In this document: in pieces, positions 53,391-62,602 of the stretch | How positions within the stretch are numbered: the stretch's first letter is position 1 | Layout: every line of letters starts with the position of its first letter | Assembly: GCF_039908645.1 (NCBI RefSeq) | Contig: NZ_CP150917.1 | Coordinates: 4,785,501 to 4,849,500, forward strand | Length of the DNA stretch: 64,000 bases | DNA from: Pseudomonas helvetica | GTDB lineage: Bacteria; Pseudomonadota; Gammaproteobacteria; Pseudomonadales; Pseudomonadaceae | Reading direction: 5' to 3' | Program-made: the position numbers and the translations under genes | Notes under the pieces: generated by a model | Told to the model about the DNA's origin: nothing | Seen by the model: only the letters and a program-made list of their open reading frames with translations | The model's database searches: none

Positions 53391-54182
53391 TCAACGCAGT
53401 CGTCCATACCCCAGCTCTTCGGCTTCCTGCCGGTAATCCAGGAGGATCCGGTAGTCGCTTTCAGTAGCCGGCAACACCTCGTGGAGCCCCAGGACTTCAA
53501 CCACATCAGGCAGTTCATTCAACGCCTGGTTCATCACCTCGCGAAGGTGCCCGATTTGCCCGTCCGTCAGGCTGGCGACCCCGATATACGGCAAGGTTGG
53601 GCTGAACGCACTGCGCGCCATCACCCGCAGACCTTCGACCTCCTGCGGCGCATGGCGTGCCAGATAGGCGAAGGTCACGCTGTCGATGGACGCCAGATCC
53701 GCGCGCCCGTCACGCAGCCAGCGCAGGCTTTCCCGGTGACTGCCGCTGACCGAGACGCTGGAAAAAAACTGACCATTGCGTTGCAACGCAGCGATGCGGT
53801 GACGCAACAGATTCATCCCGCTGTTGGAGTCCTCGCCATTGATCACCGCTCGGCACTCCAGCAGCGCCGGCAAGGTTCGGCGCGGGTCGTCGGCCCGGGT
53901 CAGCAGCAGGCTGCAATGGTTGCCAGCGCTGCTGTCCGGTAGCTCATAACGCGGCCGACCGATCACCCGCACCTGCCCGCGCAGTGTCGTCATCAGCGGA
54001 TAGCCACAGGTCTGCGTGAGCAGTAATTGCGGGGCCAGCCAAAGCTCCATCAACGACAGGCCTTCAGCGTTCAAACGGGTCGCGCCGAGCCGCTCGACGA
54101 TACGCGCCAGCCAGTGTTCATTGGCCTGACGTATCGGCTCGGGGGCGACGTACATCAGTAATTCTGCAAAACCTGAAATCAT
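53391..54182 (-). CDS. PhnD-type substrate-binding protein without signal peptide
   Basis: A 263-residue periplasmic-binding-protein-like fold of the phosphate/phosphonate (PhnD/TAXI) type: M-Y-V-A-P-E-P at the start, a L-T-Q-T-C-G-Y-P motif, and I-N-G-E-D-S-N-S-G-M-N in the middle. No signal peptide is visible, so it may act in the cytoplasm. An in-frame TTG at 54194 would overlap the desaturase stop; the ATG at 54182 after GAGAAG is preferred. It is the second gene of a pair with the desaturase. The ligand is unknown. Confidence 0.72.
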   Translation of the reverse strand: MISGFAELLMYVAPEPIRQANEHWLARIVERLGATRLNAEGLSLMELWLAPQLLLTQTCGYPLMTTLRGQVRVIGRPRYELPDSSAGNHCSLLLTRADDPRRTLPALLECRAVINGEDSNSGMNLLRHRIAALQRNGQFFSSVSVSGSHRESLRWLRDGRADLASIDSVTFAYLARHAPQEVEGLRVMARSAFSPTLPYIGVASLTDGQIGHLREVMNQALNELPDVVEVLGLHEVLPATESDYRILLDYRQEAEELGYGRLR

Positions 54183-54190
54183 GCCGCTTC

Positions 54191-55132
54191 TCAACTGAAG
54201 GGATGCTGCGGACTGTCGACGGGACTGAGCCCGTGCCGACGCAACAGCTCACCATAGCCGCGCACCAGAAACCCGCCACTGCGCACCTGCCATTGTTCAC
54301 GTCGCGCGCGATAAACCTGCGGCAAATAGAACCACGGCAAACCCGGCAGATCGTGATGCACCAGGTGCAGGTTCAGGTTCAGGAACAACCAGCGCCAAGG
54401 CCAGGCAGCCTCGTTGAGCACGGTGCGTTTTTGCGATTCGCGGTGCGGACGATGTTCATAGTAGGAACGGATCGCCCCGACCGACAACGCCGGCACGCTG
54501 ATCAAGAACAGGTAATGCCAGACGGGAACAGCACTGTAACCCGCGATGAAGGTCAGCATCAGCACGGTCAACGCGCCGTGGGTCAGCCACATCAACCAGG
54601 CCTGGCGATCTCCGTGGCGCAAGCGCTGGAATTCTTCCTTGGCCAGCGCCAGTAACGCCAATGGCGCACCGACGGCGAAGCGCCCCAACACGGTTTTGTT
54701 CAGCCAGTGCAGGCTGCGCTCGAACACTGAACTGCCCTGCCACTGCTGCGCGCTCACATAGCGACTTTCCGGATCGCGGCCGGGTAACGTCAGGTCCTCG
54801 TCGCGGTGATGCAAAAGGTGGCTGTCGCGGTACAGGGTGTACGGGTACCAGACGGCAAATGGCGCGTAACCGAGGAGTTTGTTCAGCGAGGTAAAGCGCG
54901 TCGGATGCCCATGCAACAGTTCATGCTGGACCGACATCCACAGCACCACGATCGGTATCAGCAGCAGCGTGCTCAACCACAGTCCCAGCCAGGCGCTGGC
55001 CAGCAGTACGCCAAACCAGGACGCGTAGACGCCGATCAACAACAGCCAGGTCGGCCATTCGCTGCGACCGGCAAACGTTCGGCGCAGGGTTTTAATTTCT
55101 TCACGCAGGTTTTGATCAAGGTAATAGGACAT
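54191..55132 (-). CDS. Membrane fatty acid desaturase
   Basis: A 313-residue di-iron desaturase with three histidine boxes: H-E-L-L-H-G-H (near 76-82), H-L-L-H-H (near 112-116) and H-L-V-H-H (near 255-259), and about four membrane helices. Such enzymes insert a double bond into acyl lipids or carotenoid-like chains. The ATG at 55132 is chosen because the longer frame is not membrane-like and has no family match. It is followed closely by the PhnD-like gene. Confidence 0.88.
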   Translation of the reverse strand: MSYYLDQNLREEIKTLRRTFAGRSEWPTWLLLIGVYASWFGVLLASAWLGLWLSTLLLIPIVVLWMSVQHELLHGHPTRFTSLNKLLGYAPFAVWYPYTLYRDSHLLHHRDEDLTLPGRDPESRYVSAQQWQGSSVFERSLHWLNKTVLGRFAVGAPLALLALAKEEFQRLRHGDRQAWLMWLTHGALTVLMLTFIAGYSAVPVWHYLFLISVPALSVGAIRSYYEHRPHRESQKRTVLNEAAWPWRWLFLNLNLHLVHHDLPGLPWFYLPQVYRARREQWQVRSGGFLVRGYGELLRRHGLSPVDSPQHPFS

Positions 55133-55260
55133 GGCTCGGCTCAGAACAGGACAAGCCAACAGACAAATGTCGGCCTTATCCCCTTCTGTGCAACGACACG
55201 GGGAAATCTTGCAGCTCAATGGCTGATTTACCTGGAAGTGAACACTTGAGAATGAACGCG

Positions 55261-55279
55261 GAGCCCGATTGCCGGGCTC
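55261..55279 (-). terminator. Short hairpin after the Lys-rich small gene
   Basis: Arms GAGCCCG and CGGGCTC around ATTGC, 14 bases beyond the stop codon. There is no clear T run, so termination would be weak or Rho-assisted. Confidence 0.5.
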
Positions 55280-55292
55280 CGTCAAAGCGGGC

Positions 55293-55403
55293 TCAGTGCC
55301 CGAACACACCGACCTTTTTGGCCTTCTTGTCAGCGCGTTTTTCAACGGCTGTCTTGGTCGGTTTCTTTTTCGCCGCTTTCTTCGAATCCATGCCTTTGCT
55401 CAT
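55293..55403 (-). CDS. Small lysine-rich protein
   Basis: A 36-residue highly basic protein (K, A, R, T dominate, e.g. K-K-A-A-K-K-K-P-T-K) ending V-G-V-F-G-H. GGTGGAGCG precedes the ATG at 55403, and a longer frame upstream crosses the opposite gene's promoter. Its composition suggests binding of nucleic acid or another polyanion; no function is known. It is divergent from the acetyltransferase at 55507. Confidence 0.65.
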   Translation of the reverse strand: MSKGMDSKKAAKKKPTKTAVEKRADKKAKKVGVFGH

Positions 55404-55506
55404 AATGCACGCTCCACCAACTGGGAATATGAGATCAGGTATACACCTATCTCGCAGCGTTGGTTCTTTTATAATAGGCGCATTTTTCGCAGTGACCCTC
55501 TCGCAC

Positions 55507-55923
55507 ATGCCCAACACCCAGTACACCCAGCTTGCCGAGCCACTGTGGCCTTTGCTGAACAAGTTTTACCGCAGTCACCAGTCATCGATGAAAGCGGTTC
55601 GCGACGCTCAACTGTGGGTAGGCAAGCGCGACGAGATCATCGCCGGGCTCTGTTTGCGGCCGATGGCGGAGGGGTTTTGGCTGACGGGGTTATTTGTCGA
55701 CCCGGCCCTTCGGGGACAAGGTATTGCGGGGGCGTTGATGGCCCAGGCGCTGGTGCAGATCAAGGCGCCGGTATGGCTGTTCTGCCACCCGGACTTGCGC
55801 AGTTTTTATGAGTGCAATGGCTTCACTGCGGACCCGTTGTTGCCCTATGCACTGGCCGAGCGCCTGGCTCGCTATAAACGCAACAAGCCGATGATCGCCA
55901 TGGGCCTGGAGCCGGGCAGGTAA
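55507..55923 (+). CDS. GNAT-family N-acetyltransferase
   Basis: A 138-residue short acetyltransferase. Acetyl-CoA loop V-D-P-A-L-R-G-Q-G-I-A-G-A-L-M (near 64-78) and F-Y-E-C-N-G-F near the end. A longer frame upstream overlaps the small Lys-rich gene and is not used. The acceptor is unknown. The peptide deformylase gene is convergent, 20 bases further. Confidence 0.85.
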   Translation: MPNTQYTQLAEPLWPLLNKFYRSHQSSMKAVRDAQLWVGKRDEIIAGLCLRPMAEGFWLTGLFVDPALRGQGIAGALMAQALVQIKAPVWLFCHPDLRSFYECNGFTADPLLPYALAERLARYKRNKPMIAMGLEPGR

Positions 55924-55943
55924 ACAGCGATCTTTTAGCGCCT

Positions 55944-56483
55944 TTAGTCATCAGCCGTCGGGTCGAGATCCGGGAACATCACCTCGGTAAACCCGAACTT
56001 GCGAAAGTCGGTGATCCGCGACGGGTACAACCGGCCGATCAGGTGATCGCATTCGTGCTGCACCACTCGGGCGTGAAACCCCGAGGCGATTCGCACAACC
56101 GGCTCGCCCTTGGGATCGAAGCCTTCATAACGAATGTGCTGATAACGCTCAACCGCCCCCCGCAGCCCCGGCACTGACAGGCAACCTTCGAAGCCCTCTT
56201 CCAGCGTCGGATCAAGCGGCGTAATCAACGGGTTGATCAAGATCGTCTGCGGTACGGCGTCAGCGTCCGGGTAACGTTCACTGTGCTCGAAGCCGAAGAT
56301 CACCAGTTGCAGGTCGACGCCGATCTGCGGGGCAGCCAGGCCAACGCCACCGACACTTTCCATGGTCTGGAACATGTCATCGATCAACTGCCACAGTTCC
56401 GGGCTGTCGAACATTTCGGCCGGTACAGGCGGAGCGATACGCAGCAGGCGCTCATCGCCCATTTTCAGAATTTCACGGATCAT
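55944..56483 (-). CDS. def: Peptide deformylase
   Basis: A 179-residue metalloenzyme that removes the formyl group from new proteins. All three motifs are present: [10 protein letters not shown] (near 46-55), E-G-C-L-S-V-P (near 97-103, metal Cys) and Q-H-E-C-D-H-L (near 140-146, metal His pair and catalytic Glu). The E-C-D-H in place of E-x-D-H and the missing fmt neighbour suggest this is a secondary copy; Pseudomonas genomes commonly have more than one def. It follows the BrkB gene with a 2-base gap. Confidence 0.94.
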   Translation of the reverse strand: MIREILKMGDERLLRIAPPVPAEMFDSPELWQLIDDMFQTMESVGGVGLAAPQIGVDLQLVIFGFEHSERYPDADAVPQTILINPLITPLDPTLEEGFEGCLSVPGLRGAVERYQHIRYEGFDPKGEPVVRIASGFHARVVQHECDHLIGRLYPSRITDFRKFGFTEVMFPDLDPTADD

Positions 56484-56485
56484 CG

Positions 56486-57430
56486 TCAGGCTTCGTCAGT
56501 GGTTGGGTTGAGCGAGTGGTCCCGGCCCAGTCCCGAAACATGGTGTTTTTCGTCGTGTTCGCCGAAGTCCTTGGCACCGGGATGCTTGCCTTCGCTCGAC
56601 ATGTGATCGATCACCGCATTCATTTCCGCGCCGAGCAACAGCACCGCGGCGGAAATATAGAAGTACAGCAACAGCACGATGATCGCGCCGATACTGCCAT
56701 ACATGGCATTGTAGTTGGCGAAGGTCTTGACGTAATAACCAAAACCCAGCGAAGCGATGATCCACACCACCACCGCCAGCACCGAGCCCGGCGTGATAAA
56801 GCGGAACTTCTGCTTCACATCAGGCATCACGTAATAAATCAACGCAACCGCAACCATCAGCAAAATGACGATCACCGGCCAGCGCAGTATCGTCCACAGC
56901 GTGACGATGAACTCTTCCATGCCGATCTGCGACGCAATCCATTCCATCACCTGCGGGCCGAGCACCATCAAGGCGGCAGCGACCAGCAGCATGCCGGCGA
57001 TACCCACGGTGTAGAAGACCGACAGCGGAAAGCGCTTCCAGATCGGCCGGCCTTCGACCACATCGTAGGCTGCGTTCATCGCGCTCATCATCAGCCGCAC
57101 ACCCGCCGAGGCGGTCCACAGGGCGATGACGATACCCACCGAGAGCAATCCACCCTTGGATTGCTGGAGCTGGTCAATCACCGGGTTCACTTGTTCCAGC
57201 GCTTGCGGCGGCAATACCAGCTCTGTCTGAAGGCGCAGCCAGGAAAAGAAATCCGGCAGGTGCAGGAAACCGATCAGGGCAATCAGGAACAGAATGAAGG
57301 GAAACAGCGAGAACAGCATCTGATAGGCCAGCGCCGAGGCATACGTCGACATCTCGTCATTAATAAACTCGGTGACGGTGCGCATCATCACGCGGTGCAA
57401 GGGCAAGCCTTTCAACTCGGGGAACATCAT
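56486..57430 (-). CDS. YihY/BrkB-family membrane protein
   Basis: A 314-residue inner-membrane protein with six helices (about 35-60, 95-115, 135-160, 180-205, 215-240, 250-275). Typical parts: [14 protein letters not shown], then [16 protein letters not shown] and [17 protein letters not shown]. The molecular role of the family is not settled. AAAGGAGACGCT precedes the ATG. Cotranscribed with def. Confidence 0.9.
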   Translation of the reverse strand: MMFPELKGLPLHRVMMRTVTEFINDEMSTYASALAYQMLFSLFPFILFLIALIGFLHLPDFFSWLRLQTELVLPPQALEQVNPVIDQLQQSKGGLLSVGIVIALWTASAGVRLMMSAMNAAYDVVEGRPIWKRFPLSVFYTVGIAGMLLVAAALMVLGPQVMEWIASQIGMEEFIVTLWTILRWPVIVILLMVAVALIYYVMPDVKQKFRFITPGSVLAVVVWIIASLGFGYYVKTFANYNAMYGSIGAIIVLLLYFYISAAVLLLGAEMNAVIDHMSSEGKHPGAKDFGEHDEKHHVSGLGRDHSLNPTTDEA

Positions 57431-57556
57431 AGCGTCTCCTTTCGCCGCAAAAAGGTTGAAGTCGGGGGCGACTCAGGGGGCCGTTTTCTACATCAAAGTA
57501 ACCTACTTGGCGACTTTGGAACAATTTCGGGGGGGATTCATAACAATAAGCCACAG

Positions 57557-57582
57557 AAAAACGGCCATCCTCGGATGGCCGT
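57557..57582 (-). terminator. Intrinsic terminator of the CsbD gene
   Basis: Arms ACGGCCATCC and GGATGGCCGT with the T run on the minus strand, 28 bases after the CsbD stop. Confidence 0.9.
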
Positions 57583-57609
57583 CACACTGCACTAAAACAG
57601 GTTATCGGG

Positions 57610-57801
57610 TCAGATTTTATCGATGGTTTTCTTGATCGCGTCTTTAGCCTTGCCGAGCGCTTGCTGGGCTTCGCCTTTCTTCTCCTGAAGCTTGCCTTCG
57701 GCTCGCAACTTGGGATTGTCGGTGGCTTTACCCACACCTTGCTTGACGTTGCCGACCGCTTCGTTGGCCAGGCCTTTAACTTTATCGCCAGTGCTGCTCA
57801 T
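57610..57801 (-). CDS. CsbD-family stress protein
   Basis: A 63-residue hydrophilic helical protein of the CsbD/YjbJ type: G-D-K-V-K-G-L-A-N-E-A-V-G-N-V-K-Q-G-V-G-K and E-G-K-L-Q-E-K-K-G-E-A-Q. Members are strongly induced by general stress. The ATG at 57801 follows AGGAGAAATACC and is preferred over one 8 codons upstream. Confidence 0.92.
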   Translation of the reverse strand: MSSTGDKVKGLANEAVGNVKQGVGKATDNPKLRAEGKLQEKKGEAQQALGKAKDAIKKTIDKI

Positions 57802-57998
57802 GGTATTTCTCCTGTGAACACTCAAAGGTCAGTGACTACGTAGAGGTTGACCTGAGGACGTTGCACAGAGTTTCATTTATTTACACCCGGTCATTTCATC
57901 AGCACATGCAGGTTGGGCTTTATGTTTGCGGGCTTTGCCCCGAGAATGCGCAACGTATTCAGGCCGTGGCGCTGAAGATCCAATCCCGTAGGAACGTT

Positions 57999-58376
57999 AT
58001 GAAACTCGATAAAAAGCAGGCCATTGCCCGCAGAAACCAGGAACTCGGCGGTGCAGTGCTTGGCGTCAACAACTGCCATTTCACCGAATTGAACCGCAAC
58101 CGCAATATCTGGTGGTTTGATATCCCGGTTGCGCGCCTGGCCATTGGTCAGTACGAATGGGTTCACCTGCTGATGTACACGCCGGCCACCGACGAACTGC
58201 TGCACCTGAAAGTGCCGACGGTGTTCCTGCGCGAGAAGCTCGAAGGCCTGGTGGTGCGCAATGAAGGCAAGCGCAAGGCGGCCCTGAGCCTGGAACTGAG
58301 CGCTGACAAGGACTCGTACCTTCAGGACATGCGCCCGGCCGGTACCAACGTCAACTTCGCGCAGTTCCGCCTCTAA
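57999..58376 (+). CDS. Conserved hypothetical protein
   Basis: A 125-residue soluble protein of unknown function. It begins M-K-L-D-K-K-Q-A-I-A-R-R-N and contains W-W-F-D-I-P-V-A-R-L and H-L-K-V-P-T-V-F-L-R-E-K-L. It resembles short Pseudomonas proteins of no known role. The start follows GTAGGAACGTT. Single gene between CsbD and the fadD block. Confidence 0.7.
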   Translation: MKLDKKQAIARRNQELGGAVLGVNNCHFTELNRNRNIWWFDIPVARLAIGQYEWVHLLMYTPATDELLHLKVPTVFLREKLEGLVVRNEGKRKAALSLELSADKDSYLQDMRPAGTNVNFAQFRL

Positions 58377-58460
58377 CAGCAAAAGATCTGAAGAAACAAA
58401 AAGCCCCGCAAATGCGGCAATGCTGTTCACTTAAGGAAGTCTGGAGGCCTGAGAAGTATC

Positions 58461-58551
58461 TGTGGCGAGGGAGCTTGCTCCCGCTGGACTGCGTAGCAGG
58501 CCCAATTCAGGGTCGCTTCGCGCCCCAACGGGGGCAAGCCCCCTCGCCACA
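58461..58551. repeat. REPIN of the GTGGCGAGGGAGCTTGC type
   Basis: Inverted arms TGTGGCGAGGGAGCTTGC... and ...GGGGCAAGCCCCCTCGCCAC. Before it lies AAAAAGCCCCGCAAATGCGGC at about 58398-58418, a partial copy of the fadD1 terminator at 58572. Confidence 0.85.
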
Positions 58552-58571
58552 AAAAACGATCCAGGTATCTG

Positions 58572-58602
58572 AAAAAAAGCCCCGCATCTGCGGGGCTTTT
58601 GT
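58572..58602 (-). terminator. Intrinsic terminator of fadD1
   Basis: Arms AAAAGCCCCGCA and TGCGGGGCTTTT around a short TC loop, followed on the minus strand by a run of T. It begins at the fadD1 stop. Confidence 0.92.
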
Positions 58603-58603
58603 T

Positions 58604-60304
58604 TTAGGCGCTGACCTTCTTCAAGCCGAGTTTCTTCAGCTCTTCGTCGCGCAGTTCGCGACGCAGGATCTTGCCGACGTTGGTGGTCGGCAGCGCATCG
58701 CGGAACTCGATGGCTCTCGGCACTTTGTAGCCGGTGACGTTGGCACGCATGTGCGTCATCACCTGCTCTTTGGTCAGGGTTACCCCCGGTTTGGCGACGA
58801 TGAAAATCTTGATCGCCTCGCCCGACTTCTCGTCCGGTACACCAATGGCTGCGCATTGCAGTACGCCCGGCAAGGTGGCCAGTACGTCTTCGAGCTCGTT
58901 CGGATAGACGTTGAAACCGGAGACCAGAATCATGTCTTTCTTGCGATCGACAATGCGCATGTAGCCGTCTGGCTGGATCAGCGCGATGTCACCGGTCTTC
59001 AACCAGCCTTCGCTGTCGAGGATTTCATCGGTGGCTTCCTGGCGCTGCCAGTAGCCTTTCATCACTTGCGGACCTTTCACGCACAGTTCGCCGATTTCGC
59101 CCAACGGCTGTTCAACCCCGGCGTCATCGATGACTTTGCACAGGGTCGACGGCACCGGAATACCGATCGTGCCTATCTGAATGTTCTGGTTTGGATTGAC
59201 GGTGGCCACCGGGCTGGTTTCGGTCATGCCGTAACCTTCGCAGATGGCGCATCCGGTGACGGCTTTCCAGCGTTCGGCAGCGGCCAGTTGCAGGGCCATG
59301 CCACCGGACAAGGTGATTTTCAGGCCTGAGAAATCCAGTTTGCGGAACGCTTCGTTGTTGCACAGCGCCACGAACAAGGTGTTCAGGCCGACGAAACCAC
59401 TGAACTTCCACTTCGACAGTTCCTTGACCATCGCCGGCAGGTCACGCGGGTTGCTGATCAGGATGTTGTGGTTGCCGATCAGCATCATCGCCATGCAATG
59501 AAAGGTGAAGGCATAGATGTGGTACAGCGGCAGCGGCGTGATGAGGATTTCGCAACCTTCATTCAGGTTGGAACCCATCAGCGCCCGGCACTGCATCATG
59601 TTCGCCACCAGGTTGCGGTGGGTCAGCATTGCACCCTTGGCCACGCCGGTGGTGCCGCCGGTGTATTGCAGCACGGCAACGTCGCTGCTGGCCGGGTTGG
59701 CTTCGGTTACGGGCTGGCCATGGCCTTTGCTCAACACGTCATTGAACTTGACGGCCTTGGGCAAGTGATAGGCCGGAACCATCTTCTTCACGTACTTGAT
59801 GACGCTGTTGATCAGCAAGCGCTTGAGCGGTGGCAGCAGGTCGGCCACTTCGGTGACGATGACGTGCTTGACGCCTGTCTTGGGCACCACGGCCTCGGCC
59901 AGGTGCGCCATGTTCGCCAGGCACACCAGCGCTTTGGCGCCGGAGTCGTTGAATTGGTGTTCCATTTCCCGCGCGGTGTACAGCGGGTTGGTGTTGACCA
60001 CGATCAAGCCAGCGCGGATGGCACCGAATACGGCGATCGGGTATTGCAACAGGTTTGGCAGTTGTACGGCAATTCGATCGCCCGGCTGCAAATCGGTATG
60101 CTGTTGCAGGTAAGCGGCAAAAGCACCGGACAATTCGTACAGCTCACCGTAGGTGAGTGTCTTGCCGAGGTTACTAAAGGCCGGTTTGTTGGCGAAGCGT
60201 TGGCAGGATTGCTTTAACACTGCCTGAATATTCGGATACTCGTCTGGATTGATCTCGGCAGCAATTCCAGCTGGGTACTTATCCTTCCAAAAGTCTTCGA
60301 TCAT
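58604..60304 (-). CDS. fadD1: Long-chain fatty acid-CoA ligase FadD1
   Basis: A 566-residue acyl-CoA synthetase that activates fatty acids with ATP and CoA. Signature blocks: Y-T-G-G-T-T-G-V-A-K-G (near 215), Y-G-M-T-E-T-S-P (near 365), T-G-D-I-A, R-K-K-D-M-I and the C-terminal catalytic lysine region G-K-I-L-R-R. Named fadD1 because of position: it lies downstream of a second, more closely related copy, as in P. aeruginosa and P. putida. A 380-base gap with a REPIN separates the two. Confidence 0.93.
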   Translation of the reverse strand: MIEDFWKDKYPAGIAAEINPDEYPNIQAVLKQSCQRFANKPAFSNLGKTLTYGELYELSGAFAAYLQQHTDLQPGDRIAVQLPNLLQYPIAVFGAIRAGLIVVNTNPLYTAREMEHQFNDSGAKALVCLANMAHLAEAVVPKTGVKHVIVTEVADLLPPLKRLLINSVIKYVKKMVPAYHLPKAVKFNDVLSKGHGQPVTEANPASSDVAVLQYTGGTTGVAKGAMLTHRNLVANMMQCRALMGSNLNEGCEILITPLPLYHIYAFTFHCMAMMLIGNHNILISNPRDLPAMVKELSKWKFSGFVGLNTLFVALCNNEAFRKLDFSGLKITLSGGMALQLAAAERWKAVTGCAICEGYGMTETSPVATVNPNQNIQIGTIGIPVPSTLCKVIDDAGVEQPLGEIGELCVKGPQVMKGYWQRQEATDEILDSEGWLKTGDIALIQPDGYMRIVDRKKDMILVSGFNVYPNELEDVLATLPGVLQCAAIGVPDEKSGEAIKIFIVAKPGVTLTKEQVMTHMRANVTGYKVPRAIEFRDALPTTNVGKILRRELRDEELKKLGLKKVSA

Positions 60305-60684
60305 GGAAGCCCACTCCTCAGCAACGCGAATTCTTCACCGCATTTTGCGATTATTATTGGTGTCTTTTTGTTGGTGAATCTGGCCTTTACCTAGGCCGAG
60401 AAGTCACAAAGCGCGCCGAGAGTAGCAGCTTTGCCAAGGCCCTACTAGAGCCAAAAGAAGCCCCTACAGTCACTTTAATGACTCAAGACCTGCAAATGGT
60501 CTGTTTTAGAGCAAAAAATCTATACCCCCTTGAAACGCCCTGAAATTGGCGTTTTACCCCGCTGAAAAGCATCGCGGGCAAGCCTTGCTCCTACGGATTT
60601 GTGTCGTGCCACAATTGGCTGATCGACACTAAACCTGTAGGAGCAAGGCTTGCCCGCGATCGTGCGAAGCGCGGCCTTTAACGA
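60305..60684. repeat. fadD1-fadD2 intergenic region with REPIN
   Basis: Gene-free. REP arms at 60571-60596 (ATCGCGGGCAAGCCTTGCTC...CTACGG) and 60634-60662 (CCTGTAGGAGC...GGCTTGCCCGCGAT) point outward. The left part contains the fadD1 promoter, with no obvious operator. Confidence 0.8.
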
Positions 60685-62373
60685 TTACGCGATATCGCGC
60701 AGCTCCCGTCGCAGGATCTTGCCCACAGGCGTCATCGGCAGCGACTCGCGCAGCACGATGTGCTTGGGCACCTTGTAGGCGGTGAAGTTTTCCTTGCAGT
60801 AGGCCTTCAGCTCTTCAAGGCTGATCCCCGCTTCACGCGCTACCACGAAGAGCTTCACCGCTTCCCCGGAACGTTCGTCCGGCACACCGATCACCGCGCA
60901 GTTGGCGACTTTCGGGTGCGCCATGACCACATCCTCGATTTCGTTCGGGTAAACGTTGAAACCCGAAACGATGATCATGTCTTTCTTGCGATCGACAATC
61001 CGTACGAATCCGTCCGGGTCGATCACCGCGATGTCGCCGGACTTGAACCAGCCGTCGGCATCCAGCACTTCGGCGGTGGCTTCGGGTTTCTGCCAGTAGC
61101 CTTTCATGATTTGCGGGCCCTTGATGCACAGCTCGCCGCGCTCGCCCAGGGGCTGTTCGACACCGTCATCATTGATGACTTTTAACGTGGTACCCGGCAC
61201 CGGCAGGCCGACCGTGCCGATACGCGACTTGTCGCCATACGGATTGGTGCAGGCCACTGGCGAGGTTTCGGTCAAGCCGTAGCCTTCGGTGATCCGGCAA
61301 CCGGTTATCTGCTCCCAGCGTTCGGCGGTGGCCTTGACCAGTGCGGTGCCGCCGGAGTTGGTGAGTTTGAGGCTCGAGAAGTCCAGGGTCTTGAAGTCCG
61401 GATGATCCATCAACGCGACGAACAGCGTGTTGAGCCCCAGCAGCGCCGAGAACCGCCAGTTTTTCAGTTCTTTGATGAAACCGGCGATGTCCCGTGGATT
61501 GGTGATCAACACGTTGTGGTTGCCGGTCACCATCATGCACATGCAGTTCGCCGTGAAGGCATAGATGTGGTACAGCGGCAGCGGCGCGATCATCACTTCC
61601 TGACCTTCACGCAGCAGCGGTTTGCCATCGCTGCCGAACTGGCCAAGACAGGCGCGGGCCTGCTGCATGTTGGCGACCAGATTGCCGTGGGTCAGCATCG
61701 CACCCTTGGCCAGCCCGGTAGTGCCGCCGGTGTATTGCAGCACGGCGACATCATCGAGGCTGACGTTCAGCGGCTTGATGCTTTGACCTCGGCCCAGGCG
61801 CAGCGCGCTCTTGAAGGAAATCGCCTGCGGCAGGTCGTAGGTCGGGACCATCTTCTTGACCTTATCGACCACGGTGTTGATCAGCCAGCCCTTGGCGGTC
61901 GGCATCAGGTCGCCCATCTTCGCTTCGATCAGGTACTGAATCTCGGTGTCGGGCAGTACTTCCTGGACCTTCTGCCCGAACATGTTCAGGTACACCAGCG
62001 CCCGGGCACCGGAGTCCTTGAACTGGTGACGCATCTCACGCGCGGTGTACAGCGGGTTGGTGTTGACCACAATCAGCCCGGCTCGCAACGCACCGAACAC
62101 GGCGATCGGGTAATGCAGGACATTGGGCATCTGCACCGCGATGCGATCACCGGGCAACAGGTCGGTCTGTGTTTGCAGGTAGCCAGCGAACGCCGCGCTA
62201 TAGCGCTCAAGCTCGGCATAGGTGAGCGTCACACCCATGTTGCTGAACGCCGGACGGTCAGCGAATTTCTTGCAGGAACGCTCGAACACCTCGATCACCG
62301 ACTTGTAGGCACCCGGTTCGATATCATTGGGTACGCCGGCCGGGCGTTTGTCATTCCAGAAATCAGGTTGCAT
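60685..62373 (-). CDS. fadD2: Long-chain fatty acid-CoA ligase FadD2
   Basis: A 562-residue acyl-CoA synthetase, paralogous to the neighbour with the same blocks: Y-T-G-G-T-T-G-L-A-K-G, Y-G-L-T-E-T-S-P, S-G-D-I-A, R-K-K-D-M-I, G-K-I-L-R-R-E-L. The ATG at 62373 starts the family N-terminus; the frame is open 25 codons upstream but is unlike the family. Divergent from the alpha/beta hydrolase, which may supply its fatty-acid substrate. Confidence 0.93.
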   Translation of the reverse strand: MQPDFWNDKRPAGVPNDIEPGAYKSVIEVFERSCKKFADRPAFSNMGVTLTYAELERYSAAFAGYLQTQTDLLPGDRIAVQMPNVLHYPIAVFGALRAGLIVVNTNPLYTAREMRHQFKDSGARALVYLNMFGQKVQEVLPDTEIQYLIEAKMGDLMPTAKGWLINTVVDKVKKMVPTYDLPQAISFKSALRLGRGQSIKPLNVSLDDVAVLQYTGGTTGLAKGAMLTHGNLVANMQQARACLGQFGSDGKPLLREGQEVMIAPLPLYHIYAFTANCMCMMVTGNHNVLITNPRDIAGFIKELKNWRFSALLGLNTLFVALMDHPDFKTLDFSSLKLTNSGGTALVKATAERWEQITGCRITEGYGLTETSPVACTNPYGDKSRIGTVGLPVPGTTLKVINDDGVEQPLGERGELCIKGPQIMKGYWQKPEATAEVLDADGWFKSGDIAVIDPDGFVRIVDRKKDMIIVSGFNVYPNEIEDVVMAHPKVANCAVIGVPDERSGEAVKLFVVAREAGISLEELKAYCKENFTAYKVPKHIVLRESLPMTPVGKILRRELRDIA

Positions 62374-62602
62374 TGTACTTGTCCTCTTTTTACCTGAGCG
62401 AATCCGGGCCGCTCTCTGTGACGCTGAAAAGCGGGGCTTCTGGGACACTAGCAGCTATGGTGATTCAGGCAAATATACGCACCAGCTTCATTGACAGTGT
62501 GAATCTTGCTGCTGAGGGACACCCACATCGCACGTCCTGCGGTTGATGAGCTATACAATGCAACGACGCCGCACCTAAACAAAACCGTGCAAAGGAATCG
62601 CC

